A stretch of 17,181 nucleotides of DNA. It comes from an uncultured Chromatiaceae bacterium (GTDB lineage Bacteria > Pseudomonadota > Gammaproteobacteria > Enterobacterales > Alteromonadaceae). The position numbers and the translations under genes were made by a program. Of the stretch, positions 6,517 to 13,280 are shown piece by piece. Location of the stretch: the NCBI GenBank assembly GCA_946481195.1, contig CAMLNG010000019.1:1-17181 (forward strand). Reading direction: 5' to 3'. Each line of letters opens with the position of its first letter. The stretch's first letter is position 1. The notes beneath the pieces were generated by a model, which was given only the letters and a program-made list of their open reading frames with translations, searched no databases and was not told where the DNA came from.

Positions 6517-8123
6517 GGTGTTTTCCCGGCATTTACTAAGCTGATACCACCATAAGGGTTAATATTGACCCCCTGAACGCTGCTGTTTTTCACCTGAAAC
6601 CGTTTGGAATGCGCTATCGGCATCAACGGCATTTGTTGCTGCAGATACTGTTGAGCTGCCAGATAATAGCTGCGGCGCTGTGCCACATCTGTGGTTTGCA
6701 CAGCACCGGCGATAAATTGGTCGAAATGTTCGTCACACCAGTTGGCTCTGTTACTACCAGAGACTGCAGCTGCACAGCTCAGCAAAGGGCGCAGAAAATT
6801 ATCGGGGTCCGCGTTGTCCGCGGTCCAGCCAATTAATACTGAATCATGTTCGCCCTGACGTAACTTACGGCGGAACGTGTTCCATTCATAAGAGACAATC
6901 CGCGCTTTGACGCCGATAGCCCGCAGGTCGGCCTGGATCAGTTCTGCCATTTTTTGCGCGTTGGGGTTGTACAGGCGTTGTACCGGCATCGCCCAGATAT
7001 CGATGCTAAATCCATCCGGATAACCCGCCTGACGCAGCAGCTCTTTTGCTTTGTCTGGGTTAAAAGACTGCCCCTGACTTTGTTTCCGATAAGCCCAAGA
7101 ATTGGGCGGCAACACTGAGTTGGCCTCTTCCGCCTGGCCGAAATAAACCGCCTGCAGAATATTGGGTTTATTGACTGCAAGCGCCAGTGCCTGCCTGACC
7201 TCAACACGGTCAAACGGTGGTTTCTGCGTATTAAACGCCCAGAACGCGACGTTCATGCTGGTTTGTTGCTCGACTTTAAAATCTGGTCGGTTAGAAAACA
7301 TCTGTAATTCAGCCAAACGCGGAATTGGCGCAATATCACACTCCCGGGTTAACAACTTGGCCAGCCGTTTAGTGTTATCCGGTACTATGTCAATGACCAG
7401 TTGCTGCAAATTCCCATGTTGACGCCAGTAGCCGTCATGCCGGTAGTAGCGGATTAAAACATCCTTCTGATACTGGCGAAATTTAAATGGGCCCGTCCCA
7501 ACCGGCTGAGTGTCCAGTAAAGGTTTCTGCTGCTGTTCAATCAGTTGAGCGCCGTATTCGGCCGACAGTATTGCGGCAAAGTCAGTCGCCAGTACCGATA
7601 AGAACGAGCTGTCGGGCTGATTCAGTCTGAATTCTACTTCGTCTGAGGTCAGTGCAGTGATGCTTTTAACCCGCTGACGCCACTCGATGCTGTCAAAATA
7701 GGGATATTCGGTCGCTGTCTGAAAAAACGGATGTTCGACCTGTAACATCCGGTTAAAAGTAAACACGACGTCTTCAGCGTTAAAATAACGACCTGGAGTA
7801 AAGTACTCCGTCTGATGAAAGCTGACGTTGGGGCGCAGCTTAAAGCGGTAAGACAAACCGTCTGCGCTCACCTGCCATTGCTGCGCCAGGGCAGGTAGCA
7901 AATCGCCGGAATTCGCGTCAATATCCAGCAAGCGGTCATATAAATGCTGGCTGATAGCGTCGATAGTTGTGCCTGATGTCACCAGTTGTGGATTAAAACT
8001 CTCGGGTGAACCTTCGGCACAATACACCAGGCCCTGATTAGAGTCTGATACTGTAACCGGCTGACAGGCAGCTAAGCAGAAGACCAGACTCAGGCCGCCT
8101 AAACGGCAATAGGAAAAATTCAT
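6513..8123 (-). CDS. sapA: Peptide-binding protein SapA, predicted lipoprotein
   Basis: This solute-binding protein (SBP_bac_5 family) captures peptides for the Sap transporter. It has 536 residues from the chosen start (E. coli 547). Conserved stretches include DRLLDID, AEDVVFTFNRML, QPVGTGPF, FNTQKPPF, QALALAVN, AELIQADL, GWTADNADPDNFLRPLLSCAA and WCDEHFD. The N-terminus MNFSYCRLGG then a hydrophobic run ending FCLAAC gives a lipobox with Cys20, so the mature protein is probably lipid-anchored, unlike soluble E. coli SapA. The frame is open upstream to 8222, but that extension lies inside pspF and lacks signal character. The ATG overlaps the pspF stop (ATGA, 8120-8123). No clear Shine-Dalgarno precedes it, which suggests translational coupling to pspF. 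Confidence 0.93.
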   Translation of the reverse strand: MNFSYCRLGGLSLVFCLAACQPVTVSDSNQGLVYCAEGSPESFNPQLVTSGTTIDAISQHLYDRLLDIDANSGDLLPALAQQWQVSADGLSYRFKLRPNVSFHQTEYFTPGRYFNAEDVVFTFNRMLQVEHPFFQTATEYPYFDSIEWRQRVKSITALTSDEVEFRLNQPDSSFLSVLATDFAAILSAEYGAQLIEQQQKPLLDTQPVGTGPFKFRQYQKDVLIRYYRHDGYWRQHGNLQQLVIDIVPDNTKRLAKLLTRECDIAPIPRLAELQMFSNRPDFKVEQQTSMNVAFWAFNTQKPPFDRVEVRQALALAVNKPNILQAVYFGQAEEANSVLPPNSWAYRKQSQGQSFNPDKAKELLRQAGYPDGFSIDIWAMPVQRLYNPNAQKMAELIQADLRAIGVKARIVSYEWNTFRRKLRQGEHDSVLIGWTADNADPDNFLRPLLSCAAAVSGSNRANWCDEHFDQFIAGAVQTTDVAQRRSYYLAAQQYLQQQMPLMPIAHSKRFQVKNSSVQGVNINPYGGISLVNAGKTP

Positions 8124-9214
8124 TGTTGGCTGTCTAACAGTTTGTATTTTTTCATATATCCACGTAGCTGATGATACGTCAGATTCAGCGCATCCGCAGT
8201 CTTTTTCTGGTTGTACTGACATGCTGACAGTGCTTGTTTGATCAGCGTGACTTCATAGTGCTCAGACAGAAGTTTAAAATCCTGTATCTGACTGAAATCA
8301 AACTGCAGCGCCGTGCCGGTCGCAGCTGCGGCCGGTGATGTAGGGGAAGATAATGGCTGCGCAACTGGGGGGAGCTGTGGTGCAGGGGACGCTGACTGCC
8401 GGTCCAGAGTGCGGACTCTGGCCTGCGGCCGGAATGGCGATGCAAATGGGTCAAACAGGATATCGTGGACCGGGACATAAGGATTGTTCGTACGATAAAC
8501 ACTGCGCTCCACCACGTTTTTCAGTTCACGGACATTACCCGGCCAATCATAATCGAGCAATTGTCGTTTGGCCTTTTCACTGAAACCGCTGAATAACTCA
8601 AAATTCAGTTCCCGCGCCATGTTGATGGCAAAGTGTTCCGCCAGTTGTAAGATGTCTTCGCGTCGCTCGCGCATAGGCGGCAAGGTGATGACGTCAAACG
8701 CCAGGCGGTCTAACAAATCCGCACGGAATTCGCCGCGTTCTGCCATGCCGGGCAAATCTTCGTTGGTCGCGCAGACCAGCCGGACATCGACTTTAATAGG
8801 CCGGCTACCACCGACGCGCTCAAATTCGCCGTATTCAATCACCCGCAGCAATTTTTCCTGTACCAGACCTGGTGTATTCGCCAGCTCATCCAGAAACAGC
8901 GTGCCGAAATTTGCCCGTTCAAAACGGCCTTCATGGCGTTTGCTGGCGCCGGTAAAAGCGCCGGCCTCGTGACCAAAAAGCTCACTTTCCAATAAGTTTT
9001 CATTTAGCGAGGCGCAGTTTAACGTCAGGTAGGTCTGGTCCCAGCGTTGTGACAGGTAATGTAACCGCGCCGCAATCAGCTCTTTACCAGTGCCACGCTC
9101 ACCAATGATCAAGACCGGTTTGTTCAATGGTGCTATTTGCGACACCTGATCCAAAACGTTAAGAAAGCTGTTAGATTGGCCAATCAGATTGTCCTGTTGG
9201 AAAGCTCTTGCCAT
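8120..9214 (-). CDS. pspF: Phage shock protein operon transcriptional activator PspF
   Basis: This sigma-54-dependent activator of the psp genes has an AAA+ domain and a DNA-binding domain but no receiver domain, so its activity is restrained by PspA. Walker A GERGTGKE is at 38-45, Trp58 is equivalent to the PspA-contact Trp of E. coli, the sigma-54 contact loop GAFTGA is at 85-90 and Walker B ends in Asp109-Glu110. WPGNVRELKNVVERSVYR follows, and a Fis-type helix-turn-helix lies at about 333-356. At 364 residues it is about 39 longer than E. coli PspF. The excess is a Pro/Ala/Ser-rich linker at about 266-313. It is divergent from pspA, the usual arrangement, but its stop codon overlaps the start of sapA. 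Confidence 0.97.
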   Translation of the reverse strand: MARAFQQDNLIGQSNSFLNVLDQVSQIAPLNKPVLIIGERGTGKELIAARLHYLSQRWDQTYLTLNCASLNENLLESELFGHEAGAFTGASKRHEGRFERANFGTLFLDELANTPGLVQEKLLRVIEYGEFERVGGSRPIKVDVRLVCATNEDLPGMAERGEFRADLLDRLAFDVITLPPMRERREDILQLAEHFAINMARELNFELFSGFSEKAKRQLLDYDWPGNVRELKNVVERSVYRTNNPYVPVHDILFDPFASPFRPQARVRTLDRQSASPAPQLPPVAQPLSSPTSPAAAATGTALQFDFSQIQDFKLLSEHYEVTLIKQALSACQYNQKKTADALNLTYHQLRGYMKKYKLLDSQQ

Positions 9215-9225
9215 ATCGCTGCCAT

Positions 9226-9249
9226 TTAGTGGTTAAATTTGCTAATTAG
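9226..9249. promoter_or_regulatory. Candidate PspF upstream activating site
   Basis: TTAG (9226-9229) and CTAA (9242-9245) form a dyad around TGGTTAAATTTG, and CTAATTAG (9242-9249) starts a second overlapping one. This resembles, from memory, the TAGTG...CTA-type enhancer of E. coli psp. It lies about 110-130 bases upstream of the sigma-54-like promoter, a normal enhancer distance. It is also just outside the pspF start, where binding would fit PspF autorepression. This rests on pattern match only. Confidence 0.4.
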
Positions 9250-9338
9250 TAGTCTATTTGAAAGTTGGTGCTGGCAACAGTCTTTATTAAAAATAAAATA
9301 AAGTATTTAAAAACAGTTGGTTATGATTATTTTACGAG

Positions 9339-9355
9339 TTGGCAAGCTTCCTGAA
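9339..9355 (+). promoter_or_regulatory. Candidate sigma-54 promoter of pspA
   Basis: TTGGCA (9339-9344) matches the -24 element. CTGAA (9351-9355) stands at the right spacing for the -12 element, though the usual GC is GA here. Transcription would begin near 9366, about 33 bases before pspA. The region upstream (9285-9335) is very A+T-rich and could hold an IHF site. PspF dependence is known for the family; this exact site is inferred. Confidence 0.45.
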
Positions 9356-9398
9356 TAAGGATATATGACTCAATCAGACACCAAACGAGGTAAACATC

Positions 9399-10067
9399 AT
9401 GGGTATTTTCTCTCGCTTCTCAGATATCGTGAATTCAAACATCAATGCTTTGTTAGACAAGGCTGAAGATCCGGAAAAAATGGTTCGCCTGATTATTCAG
9501 GAAATGGAAGATACACTGGTCGAAGTGCGTTCTTCATCTGCAAAAACAATTGCAGAGAAAAAAGAATTACAACGCGTAGTCAGCCGTCTGGAAGAAGATG
9601 TGGCCGACTGGCAAAGCAAAGCCGAATTGGCACTGAGCAAAGATCGCGACGATTTAGCGCGTTCAGCCTTAATTGAAAAACAAAAAGCTGCAGATCAGGC
9701 GACAGCAGTAAACACAGATATCGCAAATTTAGATACGCATATCAGTAAGTTACAAGATGAAGTTGCGCAGCTGCAGGAAAAATTGGCAGATGCCAAAGCG
9801 CGGCAAAAAACCATGCTGATGCGCCAGAAGACTGTGGCATCGCGACTGGAAGTGAAAAAATCACTGGACAGCACCCGTTTAAATGACGCGATGTACAAAT
9901 TTGAACGCTACGAGCAAAAGATCGACAATCTGGAAGCTCAGGTCGAATCTTACGACTTAGGTAAAAAGACTTTACGCGACGAATTTGCTGAATTAGCCGC
10001 CCAGGACAAAATTGATTCTGAACTGGCAGCATTAAAAGCAAAAATGAACAACGAGAATAACGCCTGA
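9399..10067 (+). CDS. pspA: Phage shock protein A (PspA)
   Basis: PspA is a peripheral inner-membrane protein of the PspA/Vipp1/ESCRT-III family. In its free form it binds and inhibits PspF; under membrane stress it oligomerises on damaged membrane. It has 222 residues, exactly the E. coli length, and begins MGIFSRFSDIVNSNINALLD, the amphipathic membrane-binding helix. VRLIIQEMEDTLVEVRS follows, then a nearly uninterrupted, heptad-like charged coiled coil to about residue 185, and the C-terminal helix FAELAAQDKIDSELAALKAKM. GAGG at 9387-9390 is a good ribosome site. It is first of pspABC-ycjXF. A hairpin spans its stop codon, likely setting a high PspA to PspB/C ratio. Confidence 0.98.
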   Translation: MGIFSRFSDIVNSNINALLDKAEDPEKMVRLIIQEMEDTLVEVRSSSAKTIAEKKELQRVVSRLEEDVADWQSKAELALSKDRDDLARSALIEKQKAADQATAVNTDIANLDTHISKLQDEVAQLQEKLADAKARQKTMLMRQKTVASRLEVKKSLDSTRLNDAMYKFERYEQKIDNLEAQVESYDLGKKTLRDEFAELAAQDKIDSELAALKAKMNNENNA

Positions 10068-10080
10068 ATATCAGGCGTTT
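10059..10080 (+). promoter_or_regulatory. Hairpin across the pspA stop codon
   Basis: AACGCCTGA (10059-10067), loop ATA and TCAGGCGTT (10071-10079) form a perfect 9-bp stem with a three-base loop. The stem contains the pspA TGA. Only three T follow (10078-10080), so it is a weak attenuator or an mRNA-end stabiliser rather than a full terminator. The pspB ribosome site GGAG (10083-10086) begins four bases later. Confidence 0.7.
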
Positions 10081-10092
10081 CTGGAGCCTAAG

Positions 10093-10332
10093 ATGGAAGT
10101 TACCGAAGCTTTTGCCATACCGTTGATTATCTTCATGATATTCGTGGCGCCAATCTGGATCATTATGCATTACCGCAGTAAACGCAAAATATCCGAAGGT
10201 CTGTCCGAACATGAGCTGGCGCAGTTAAACGATTTATCCGCGAAGGCGGAGCGGATGGCAGACCGGATCAAAACCCTGGAAGCTATCCTGGACGCCGACG
10301 CGCCAAACTGGAGGCGCAAACATGAGCAGTAA
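10093..10332 (+). CDS. pspB: Phage shock protein B (PspB)
   Basis: This small inner-membrane protein of 79 residues (E. coli 74) works with PspC to release PspF from PspA during stress. One membrane segment lies at about residues 5-27 (FAIPLIIFMIFVAPIWIIMHY). A basic patch and a cytoplasmic coiled coil follow at about 38-70. The C-terminus LEAILDADAPNWRRK matches the E. coli ending LESILDAEHPNWRDR. GGAG at 10083-10086 fixes the start. The last 11 bases overlap pspC, so the two are probably translated in a coupled manner, as fits their joint function. Confidence 0.96.
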   Translation: MEVTEAFAIPLIIFMIFVAPIWIIMHYRSKRKISEGLSEHELAQLNDLSAKAERMADRIKTLEAILDADAPNWRRKHEQ

Positions 10333-10732
10333 ACGCCGTGAGCTGTTGCGGGACGACCGCAACGGCAAAATTGCCGGGGTCTGTGCCGGCATCGCCGACT
10401 ACTTCGGCTGGGAATTGTGGTTAGTTCGGGTTGTGGTGCTGGCATCCGTATTGCTGGGTTTAGGTGGTTTTTTACCAGTCCTGTATCTGGTTGGCTGGAT
10501 AGTGCTGGAGAAAAAATCCGTAGCTGAAAATCGCAGTGGCGTTGTGACTAAACCTGTAGCTGACCGCCCGGTCGAAGTGAAAACCCGGGTCTGGCAACGT
10601 GGTGAAGCACCACCACGGGCATTAAATCACCTGAAACAGCAATTTGATGCAATTGAATACCGGTTGCGGGATATGGAAACTTACGTCACTTCGAGTAAAT
10701 TCCAGTTACATCGCGAGTTTAATAAACTCTGA
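10322..10732 (+). CDS. pspC: Phage shock protein C (PspC)
   Basis: This is an inner-membrane stress transducer of 136 residues (E. coli 119). The PspC domain begins with the conserved GKIAGVCAGIADYFGW (15-30), followed by a long hydrophobic segment at about 34-62. A linker of some 35 residues is longer than in E. coli. The C-terminal helix RLRDMETYVTSSKFQLHREF matches the E. coli end RLREMERYVTSDTFTLRSRF, and it is the region implicated in contact with PspA and PspB. It overlaps pspB by 11 bases. No pspD or pspE follows; ycjX begins 44 bases later with no terminator between, so the operon probably continues. Confidence 0.95.
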   Translation: MSSKRRELLRDDRNGKIAGVCAGIADYFGWELWLVRVVVLASVLLGLGGFLPVLYLVGWIVLEKKSVAENRSGVVTKPVADRPVEVKTRVWQRGEAPPRALNHLKQQFDAIEYRLRDMETYVTSSKFQLHREFNKL

Positions 10733-10776
10733 GTACAACCTGAACCTAGCAGTTAACCAGTGGAATCTTTGCTCTG

Positions 10777-12144
10777 ATGAATTTTCAACTGCCAGACAAA
10801 GCCCGGACCTTCGGGCAACGTCTGGCGAATCAGCATCTTCGCCTCGGAATTACCGGTATTAGTGGAGCGGGTAAAACCGCATTCCTGACCAGTTTAATCC
10901 GGCAATTGACGCAGACTCCGCCCAGCCAATTACCGTTTTTTCAGGTGATGCAACAACAGCGTTATTTAGGTGGTCAACCTGTCCAAAACGCAGTTGCAGC
11001 CCGGCCTCGTTTTCCATTTGAATTGAATCTGCAGCAGATGCAACAGGGACAATGGCCGGCGTCAACCGCGGCTCTTAGCCAGATCACGCTTGAATTACGC
11101 TATAAACCGGCGCACCCATTGAAACAGAAACTGCTGGACTGGCAAACGCTAACGCTGGAAATCACCGACTATCCTGGCGAATGGTTGCTGGATTTACCCA
11201 TGTTGCAGTTAGACTATCCGCAGTGGTGTCAGCAGGTCTGGACTTTACTCGACTCTGAATCAGTGCGGGACTTTGCAGCACCCTTTCGTCACCAGCTGGC
11301 TCAAGCTGACTTAAGCGCAGATCCTTTGCTGTTGCAGCAGCTGACCGACAGCTATCAGCAACTTTTGCTTGAGGTCAAACAGCGACAGCTGGCAGTGATG
11401 TTACAACCGGGGCGTTTACTGCGACCTGCTGAACTACAAGGCGCGCCACTGTTGCAATTGTTCCCGTTGCTATCGGAACAGCTCAGCGCCCCAAATGCGT
11501 TGAACCAGCAGTTACAACGGCACTTTTCGGACTATCAGCAAAAAGTCGTATTGCCGTTTTATCGTGATTACTTTGCCGGGCTGGACCGTCAGGTCATTAT
11601 GGCCGACTGTCTCGGTGCGTTGAACCGGGGACATCAGTCCCTGACACAGTTACAACAGGCGCTGATGCTCATCTCGCAGCATTTCTCCTATGGCCCGGAA
11701 AGCTGGTGGCGGCGCCTGTTTAAACCGCGCATCGATAAGGTGTTGTTTGTTGCTTCCAAAGCTGACTTGTTGACGCCGGACCAGCACCGCAATTTATTGT
11801 TGCTGCTGCAGCAGATGTTGCAGCAACCTTTGTATCAGCAGCGGTATCAACAATGCGAGACAGAAGCGTTGGCTGTGGCAGCCGTCGTGAGTGCTGAATT
11901 TGGCCAGGTACAGGGCAGGGATGGGCAAACCCCTTGTTTACGTGGGCATCTGGCGTCAACCGGCGAATTGCAAACCTGGTATCCGGGCGAAGTGCCGATG
12001 TCGATGCCATCACCGCAACTATTTGTTCATCACCAGTTTGCTTTTCCGGAATTTTTACCATTGATGGGGCCTGCACCCACTTATCCACTACAACTACGGA
12101 TGGATCTGGCGTTGCAGTTTTTACTCGGGGATCACCTGCGATGA
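10777..12144 (+). CDS. ycjX: YcjX family P-loop GTPase-like protein (psp regulon)
   Basis: This DUF463/YcjX-type nucleotide-binding protein of 455 residues (E. coli 465) is a conserved member of the PspF regulon whose cellular task is not settled. The P-loop GISGAGKT is at residues 27-34, a switch-like motif DYPGEW at 131-136 has a DxxG pattern, and SKAD at 327-330 stands where GTPases carry N/T-KxD for guanine recognition. The middle of the protein is unusually rich in Gln and Leu (many LQQ and QQL pairs), a feature shared by ycjF and perhaps a codon or lineage habit. The ribosome site is weak (GGA near 10762). The stop overlaps the ycjF start (ATGA), tying the two together. Confidence 0.93.
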   Translation: MNFQLPDKARTFGQRLANQHLRLGITGISGAGKTAFLTSLIRQLTQTPPSQLPFFQVMQQQRYLGGQPVQNAVAARPRFPFELNLQQMQQGQWPASTAALSQITLELRYKPAHPLKQKLLDWQTLTLEITDYPGEWLLDLPMLQLDYPQWCQQVWTLLDSESVRDFAAPFRHQLAQADLSADPLLLQQLTDSYQQLLLEVKQRQLAVMLQPGRLLRPAELQGAPLLQLFPLLSEQLSAPNALNQQLQRHFSDYQQKVVLPFYRDYFAGLDRQVIMADCLGALNRGHQSLTQLQQALMLISQHFSYGPESWWRRLFKPRIDKVLFVASKADLLTPDQHRNLLLLLQQMLQQPLYQQRYQQCETEALAVAAVVSAEFGQVQGRDGQTPCLRGHLASTGELQTWYPGEVPMSMPSPQLFVHHQFAFPEFLPLMGPAPTYPLQLRMDLALQFLLGDHLR

Positions 12145-13148
12145 AAGATCTGAAAACTGCACGGCAGTTCACGAATGCCGATTTTGTTGGTGTACAGGCA
12201 GATCTGGATGGCGCGTCGCTCCAAACTGCGATGCAATTGCAGGATACTGGTTTTGTCGCTGTAAATGAACCACAAAATCCCCCTGCGGCAACGGGATCAC
12301 AGGCACAAGAGGCGGGATTGTCTGGGTGGCTGGTTACTGGCCTGACGCTGGTAGTCTTGCTTGGTGGATTGCAGTGGGCAGAATTTGTTAAGCAGAGCCT
12401 GAGTCAAAGCTGGCTGCAGGGCGGCGCTGCTGTCGCTTTAACCGGCTTTGGTGTCGCCGCACTGGGTAAACTGCTGTGGAGTGGCTGGCGCAGTAAACGT
12501 CAGCGCCGGATGAGGCAGCAATGGCGCGAAGACGCGTTGAGCCTGCAGCAGAGCCTGCAATACGGTCAGGCCACACCGCTGTGTCAGCGTATTCTGGCTG
12601 CCTTACCGCAGGCAGACCGCAGTGCCTTTTTAGCACAGCACAATCTGCAGTTATCAGACGCTGAAACGTTGCAGCTCTTTGATTTGTTGGTGTTACAACC
12701 CTTAGACCAGCAAGCGTCGCAGCGCATCAGTGCTGCGGCGAAGCAAACCGGGATGGCCGTGGCAGTCAGTCCTTTTGCGCTCGCAGACATGGCGTTAGTC
12801 AGCTGGCGGGCCTGGCGTCTGATGGCGGAACTCTCCGCAGTTTACGGTATTCCACTTGGCGTAGTTGCCAGGCTGGCCTTATTTAAACAATTTGCCAACT
12901 TGTTGTTCTGGACCGGGGCGACTGAGTTGGCGATTGATATCGGTGGTGATTTTCTTGGTGTGGAGCTCAGTAGTAAGTTGTCGGCCCGTGCCGGACAAGG
13001 CGTATTAGCAGGCTTGATGCTGGCGCGGCTTGGCCGGTTTGTGCAGCAACAACTGCGGCCCTTACCAATGTTACCGGCAGAAAAACCGGTGCAGCCGCTG
13101 TTAAAGGCGCTGATCCAGCAGTTATTGCAGCGGCCGCCTGCACAATAA
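12141..13148 (+). CDS. ycjF: YcjF family inner-membrane protein (DUF697, psp regulon)
   Basis: This membrane protein partners YcjX and its role is unknown. From ATG 12141 it has 335 residues (E. coli YcjF 353). Two membrane segments are seen at about 62-83 and 93-115, followed by a basic stretch and a long cytoplasmic part. The C-terminal half matches E. coli closely: AVSPFALADMALVSWRAWRL, YGIPLG...RLALFK, GATELAIDIGGDFL, LSSKLSARAGQGVLAGLMLA and RPLP. The frame is open upstream to 11934, but that part lies wholly within ycjX and is not family-like, so the ATGA-coupled start is chosen. No terminator with a T-tract follows; only weak A+T dyads such as TACAA-TAT-TTGTA (13153-13165) are present. 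Confidence 0.92.
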   Translation: MKDLKTARQFTNADFVGVQADLDGASLQTAMQLQDTGFVAVNEPQNPPAATGSQAQEAGLSGWLVTGLTLVVLLGGLQWAEFVKQSLSQSWLQGGAAVALTGFGVAALGKLLWSGWRSKRQRRMRQQWREDALSLQQSLQYGQATPLCQRILAALPQADRSAFLAQHNLQLSDAETLQLFDLLVLQPLDQQASQRISAAAKQTGMAVAVSPFALADMALVSWRAWRLMAELSAVYGIPLGVVARLALFKQFANLLFWTGATELAIDIGGDFLGVELSSKLSARAGQGVLAGLMLARLGRFVQQQLRPLPMLPAEKPVQPLLKALIQQLLQRPPAQ

Positions 13149-13194
13149 TATTTACAATATTTGTATTCCGCTCCCAGTTGAGATTGGGTTAAAC

Positions 13195-13218
13195 AGACAG
13201 ACAGATGTCTGCATGCCT
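13195..13218. promoter_or_regulatory. Candidate MetJ operator (tandem met boxes) upstream of methionine gamma-lyase
   Basis: Three abutting 8-mers are AGACAGAC, AGATGTCT and GCATGCCT. Compared with the met box AGACGTCT they match at 4, 7 and 4 of 8 positions. The arrangement overlaps the -35 position of the only good promoter, where a repressor would act. The middle box is strong and the flanking ones are weak, so this is a candidate only. Confidence 0.35.
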
Positions 13219-13233
13219 TGTCCGCTTTATAAC
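13205..13233 (+). promoter_or_regulatory. Candidate sigma-70 promoter of methionine gamma-lyase gene
   Basis: TATAAC (13228-13233, 5 of 6) is preceded at 17 bases by ATGTCT (13205-13210), a weak -35 box. Transcription would start near 13240 and give a leader of about 40 nt. The -35 region overlaps the met-box-like repeat, as in a repressible promoter. Confidence 0.4.
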
Positions 13234-13280
13234 TTCTTTGCTTAAGTTAATTAAAAGATCATCTAAGCAGTCAGGTAGTT

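Noticed and set aside
8124..8222. In-frame extension of sapA upstream of 8123
   Set aside because: It lies in pspF coding sequence, adds a charged segment before a good lipoprotein signal and lacks a ribosome site.
9272..9286. Second sigma-54-like site TGGCAA with TTTA
   Set aside because: The -24 part fits but the -12 part has no GC or TG; the site at 9339 is better and closer to pspA.
9742..10212. 156-codon antisense frame across pspA and pspB
   Set aside because: It covers two clear genes on the opposite strand and its product is rich in Arg, Cys and Ser as shadows often are.
11934..12140. Longer ycjF start at 11934
   Set aside because: The extra 69 residues are an out-of-frame shadow of ycjX; the ATGA overlap at 12141 and YcjF resemblance favour the shorter form.
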